Origin: Gilliamella sp. wkB308
Lineage (GTDB): Bacteria; Pseudomonadota; Gammaproteobacteria; Enterobacterales; Orbaceae
DNA length: 64,000 nt
Direction of reading: 5' to 3'
Assembly: GCF_001690185.1 (NCBI RefSeq)
Contig: NZ_LZGN01000007.1
Location: forward strand, 103,208-167,207
In this document: one piece after another, positions 61,332 through 64,000 of the stretch
How positions within the stretch are numbered: position 1 is the stretch's first letter
How the letters are laid out: each line of letters begins with the position of its first letter
Made by a program: the position numbers and the translations under genes
The notes under the pieces: generated by a model
What the model was told of the DNA's origin: nothing
What the model saw: only the letters and a program-made list of their open reading frames with translations
The model's database searches: none

Positions 61332-63947
61332 ATGAATAAAATCTACAAAGTTTTAAAAAATAGACAAGGAATTAGCTTGGCAGTATCGGAACTAGCCAAA
61401 GGCAAAACAAAATCTTCAGTAAGTAAAATTGCAGCAGCCATCATGATTACAGCTGCTATGTCTGAAAGTGCATTAGCTGCACCAATTCATATTAATTCGA
61501 ATGAAACAATTAAAGGTAATGGTACTGGCACAATTCAAAGTGGTCAAATAACCAATGATGAATATTCATTAGGTTCAGGGACAAATGGAAAAGGAAGTCT
61601 AACGATTAGTGATGGCGGTACGCTATCGTTAGCAAGAATTTTAGTTGGTCGAGGCGCAGGAAATTCAGGTGAATTAATTCTTGATAATGGACATCTTATT
61701 AATGCTCAAGGTGTTGCTTATTTTGGCTTCCAAGGTGGTGATGCGAATGTATTAATCACAAATGGTGGTACTTTTACTAATACTGCTTGGGCTTCGCCAA
61801 GTATAGGAAGTGAGGCTGGTTCTAATACCACCCTAACAGTGAAAGGAAAAGGAAGCGCATTTATTCAAAAAGCGAATATTCAAGTAATTGTTGGCGCTAA
61901 TGGTAATGCCAAAGTTGATGTTATAGAGGGCGGCTTATTTGATGCAAAAAATACTTTATTACTCGGATATGCAAATGGTACCGCAATTTTTAATGTTATA
62001 GGTAAGGATTCAACATTAAATGCGGCCACTATGCGAGTAGGGCCTGAAAAAAATGTAAATACTGGTCATGCTGAGCTAAATATTTTAAATGGTGCTAAAG
62101 CCAATATTGGTGATACAGTCAACGGTACTTTAATTGTTAGAAATGGTGGTAAAGTATTTGTTGATGGAACTGATTCTGCATTGAATGTGGTTAAGGATAT
62201 ATCCATTGGTAATAAAAGTGAAATCACGGTTTCTAATGATGCCAAAATAAACACAACTAAAAACGCTAATGGTGAAAATGATGGTATAACCATCAATGAG
62301 GGCGGTAAATTAAATATTGGTGGTAAACCAAATGAAGCACCACAAAAAGCGGGAGCGGTTGATGTGCCGGTTATCCATTTTGTAAATCAAGATCCATCAT
62401 TACCAGCGGGTGAACTTAATTTCAATCATACTAATAATGATTATCAAGTAGGCTGGGATATTGATAGCAAAGCAAATGGAAAAGGCAATGTCAATGTAAT
62501 CTCTGGTGATAACTTTATTAGTGGCAAACATACTTATGAAGGAAACACCAATATAACCGGTGGTTCTTGGAATGCCAAAGCCGAGAATGTCTTTAGCGAA
62601 AAATCTAATTATAACGTTGATAAGAAAGGATCACTTAATTTAAAAGATCATAACCAAACAATTGGCAATTTAGTCAATGGTGGGACTATCGATTTAGGTA
62701 AAGACTCAGCAAATACAGTATTAACTGTCAATGGTGATTACCGTGGTGAAGATGGCAAACTAAATATGTATGTGGATACAGAAAAAGGTGAGTCAGATAA
62801 ACTTGTCGTAAAAGGTAATGCGTCAGGAAAAACCTATATTGATATAACTGAAATCGGCCGAGGAAATTCAGAACGCGGTAAAATCAATCTAGTTGATGTT
62901 GTCGGTCAAGATGATGCTATCTGGAATATCATCGAGAAAAAAGATAGTGAAATTGACTATACAATTGGACGTGATGAAAATGGCAAATTAGTCATTGAAT
63001 ATACCAACGCGTTTTCAAATGTTTATAAATCACCGATAGTCGCATCAGTATTTGGTAACCAATTAGCGGCATTAAATATGTTCCGTCATAGTGCTCACGA
63101 CCGTGATACCTCAATTTACGTACCGGATTCAAATGTTTGGATGCGTTATAGCTATGACCGAACTCAGACTGACATGTTTAATGGTAGACAATCAATAGAC
63201 ATGAAGACATCAGTGATTGAAATGGGTGTGGATGTATTATCTTTAGACCAATTTAAAGTAGGGGTTTATGGTGGATACGGTCACAGTTCAATTGATACCC
63301 AACAAAAACACAGTAAACGTAACGGTGATGGTAGTGTGACCGGTTATAACTTAGGGGTTTACGGTAACTGGAATGCACAAACCAATGGTGAAGGGCTTTA
63401 TGTCGATACTTGGGCACAATATAGCTGGTTTAAACATAAAACATCCGTTCATTTATCAAATTTAAGAAACTATTCAAGCAAATATAATGGGAACGCATTA
63501 AATTTATCTGCTGAAGTTGGTTATGGATTAATTGTTCTTGAAGGCGATGAGAAAAACTGGTTACTTGAGCCACATGCTCAAATTGGTTATACCTGGTTAG
63601 ACAGTGATAAGTTTAATTTAGGTCGTGCAGGTAAAGTCGACAACATTAATGCAGATGGTGCGCAATTACGCATAGGTGCACGTTACTATGGTCAAAGCAC
63701 AAAATCTGGTTACGGCGTGTTACCATTTATTGAAGCAAACTGGCTATATGATTCATCTTCACCAGAAGCGAAAGTAAAAGGAAAACATGTTGATTCAAAT
63801 CAAGGTAAAAATTACGCAGAGTTTAAAGTCGGTGTGAGTGGAAGCATGACAAAATCACTAAGTGCTTATGCTCAACTAGATACTCGATTTGGCTCAGATA
63901 AATATTCACGAATTGGTGGACAACTAGGTTTAAATTATTCATTCTAA
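61332..63947 (+). CDS. Type Va autotransporter with ESPR signal
   Basis: 871 residues. An extended signal peptide region opens it (MNKIYKVLKNRQGISLAVSEL, then AKGKTKSSVSK), followed by a hydrophobic core and cleavage near ESALAAP (~50). The passenger (~50-590) is rich in G, N and short beta-helix repeats such as VRNGGKVFVDG and ISDGGTLSL. A pertactin-like linker (LTVNGDYRGEDGKLNMYVDTEKGESDKLVVKGNASG) lies at ~465-505. The barrel domain (~610-871) begins near NVWMRYSYDRTQTDMFNGRQ and ends GLNYSF, with terminal phenylalanine. No serine-protease or lipase motif is visible, so an adhesin or surface structural role is likeliest. AAGGAAA precedes the ATG. Confidence 0.92.
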   Translation: MNKIYKVLKNRQGISLAVSELAKGKTKSSVSKIAAAIMITAAMSESALAAPIHINSNETIKGNGTGTIQSGQITNDEYSLGSGTNGKGSLTISDGGTLSLARILVGRGAGNSGELILDNGHLINAQGVAYFGFQGGDANVLITNGGTFTNTAWASPSIGSEAGSNTTLTVKGKGSAFIQKANIQVIVGANGNAKVDVIEGGLFDAKNTLLLGYANGTAIFNVIGKDSTLNAATMRVGPEKNVNTGHAELNILNGAKANIGDTVNGTLIVRNGGKVFVDGTDSALNVVKDISIGNKSEITVSNDAKINTTKNANGENDGITINEGGKLNIGGKPNEAPQKAGAVDVPVIHFVNQDPSLPAGELNFNHTNNDYQVGWDIDSKANGKGNVNVISGDNFISGKHTYEGNTNITGGSWNAKAENVFSEKSNYNVDKKGSLNLKDHNQTIGNLVNGGTIDLGKDSANTVLTVNGDYRGEDGKLNMYVDTEKGESDKLVVKGNASGKTYIDITEIGRGNSERGKINLVDVVGQDDAIWNIIEKKDSEIDYTIGRDENGKLVIEYTNAFSNVYKSPIVASVFGNQLAALNMFRHSAHDRDTSIYVPDSNVWMRYSYDRTQTDMFNGRQSIDMKTSVIEMGVDVLSLDQFKVGVYGGYGHSSIDTQQKHSKRNGDGSVTGYNLGVYGNWNAQTNGEGLYVDTWAQYSWFKHKTSVHLSNLRNYSSKYNGNALNLSAEVGYGLIVLEGDEKNWLLEPHAQIGYTWLDSDKFNLGRAGKVDNINADGAQLRIGARYYGQSTKSGYGVLPFIEANWLYDSSSPEAKVKGKHVDSNQGKNYAEFKVGVSGSMTKSLSAYAQLDTRFGSDKYSRIGGQLGLNYSF

Positions 63948-63971
63948 CAATAGTAATATCTTAGTAAATAC

Positions 63972-64000
63972 AAAGCAGTACGATTTAGTACTGCTTTTTT
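63972..64000 (+). terminator. Terminator of the autotransporter gene
   Basis: A 10-bp perfect stem (AAAGCAGTAC / GTACTGCTTT) with a 6-nt loop, running into T residues up to the window edge. Confidence 0.92.

Overview
The window is AT-rich chromosomal DNA of a gammaproteobacterium. The conserved proteins (PrfC, YcaO, ArgS, GuaB, GntT, CptA, ZapD, LexA, DinB) read as close relatives of the Escherichia coli ones. Gene order is only partly enterobacterial: rph-pyrE with divergent yicC and coaE-zapD-yacG are kept, while ilvY, tsaD, guaB and argS have unfamiliar neighbours. The low GC, two complete aryl-beta-glucoside PTS loci and an autotransporter fit a host-associated sugar fermenter. My best guess is Orbaceae (Gilliamella-like gut symbionts), but this is inference. 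I saw no rRNA, tRNA, CRISPR array, intact insertion sequence or prophage.

Layout. 1-7.4 kb: the ilvY end, prfC, then a four-gene minus-strand operon (YaiO-like TPR/beta-barrel outer membrane protein, HEAT-repeat protein, processive family 2 glycosyltransferase, secreted TIM-barrel-like protein) that looks like an exopolysaccharide synthesis and export system. 7.7-17 kb: pitrilysin, lexA with two SOS boxes, coaE-zapD-yacG-tsaD, ycaO. 17-20.8 kb: a shikimate dehydrogenase-like protein, YgbA, an orphan secreted protein, Ogt and a periplasmic histidine phosphatase. 20.8-26.6 kb: beta-glucoside locus 1 (BglG-type antiterminator, PTS IIBCA, phospho-beta-glucosidase, OprD-like porin), with a consensus CRP site and two BglG-type antiterminator/terminator elements. 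26.8-38.4 kb: htpG, an SNF-family transporter, ubiG, gntT, guaB, a CodA-like amidohydrolase with an FNR box and leader terminator, a YgiN-like monooxygenase and argS.

38.6-44.6 kb is accessory DNA: a 1670-residue superfamily 1 helicase with a Vsr/MTES_1575-like nuclease end, next to what looks like the N-terminal remnant of an AAA ATPase. This is the best candidate for a poorly described, possibly defensive system. 44.9-51.4 kb: a TPP riboswitch and thiBPQ, cptA, and dinB behind an SOS box. 51.4-55.7 kb: beta-glucoside locus 2, controlled by a divergent GntR/UTRA regulator instead of antitermination. 55.8-64 kb: a SIMPL-domain protein, pyrE-rph, yicC, a cysteine-motif membrane protein and an 871-residue autotransporter.

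Together the genes point to a facultative anaerobe that takes up plant glucosides, imports thiamine and gluconate, and modifies its surface with polysaccharide, phosphoethanolamine and an autotransporter. Gene starts were chosen from ribosome binding sites and alignment to remembered E. coli proteins. No database search was run.
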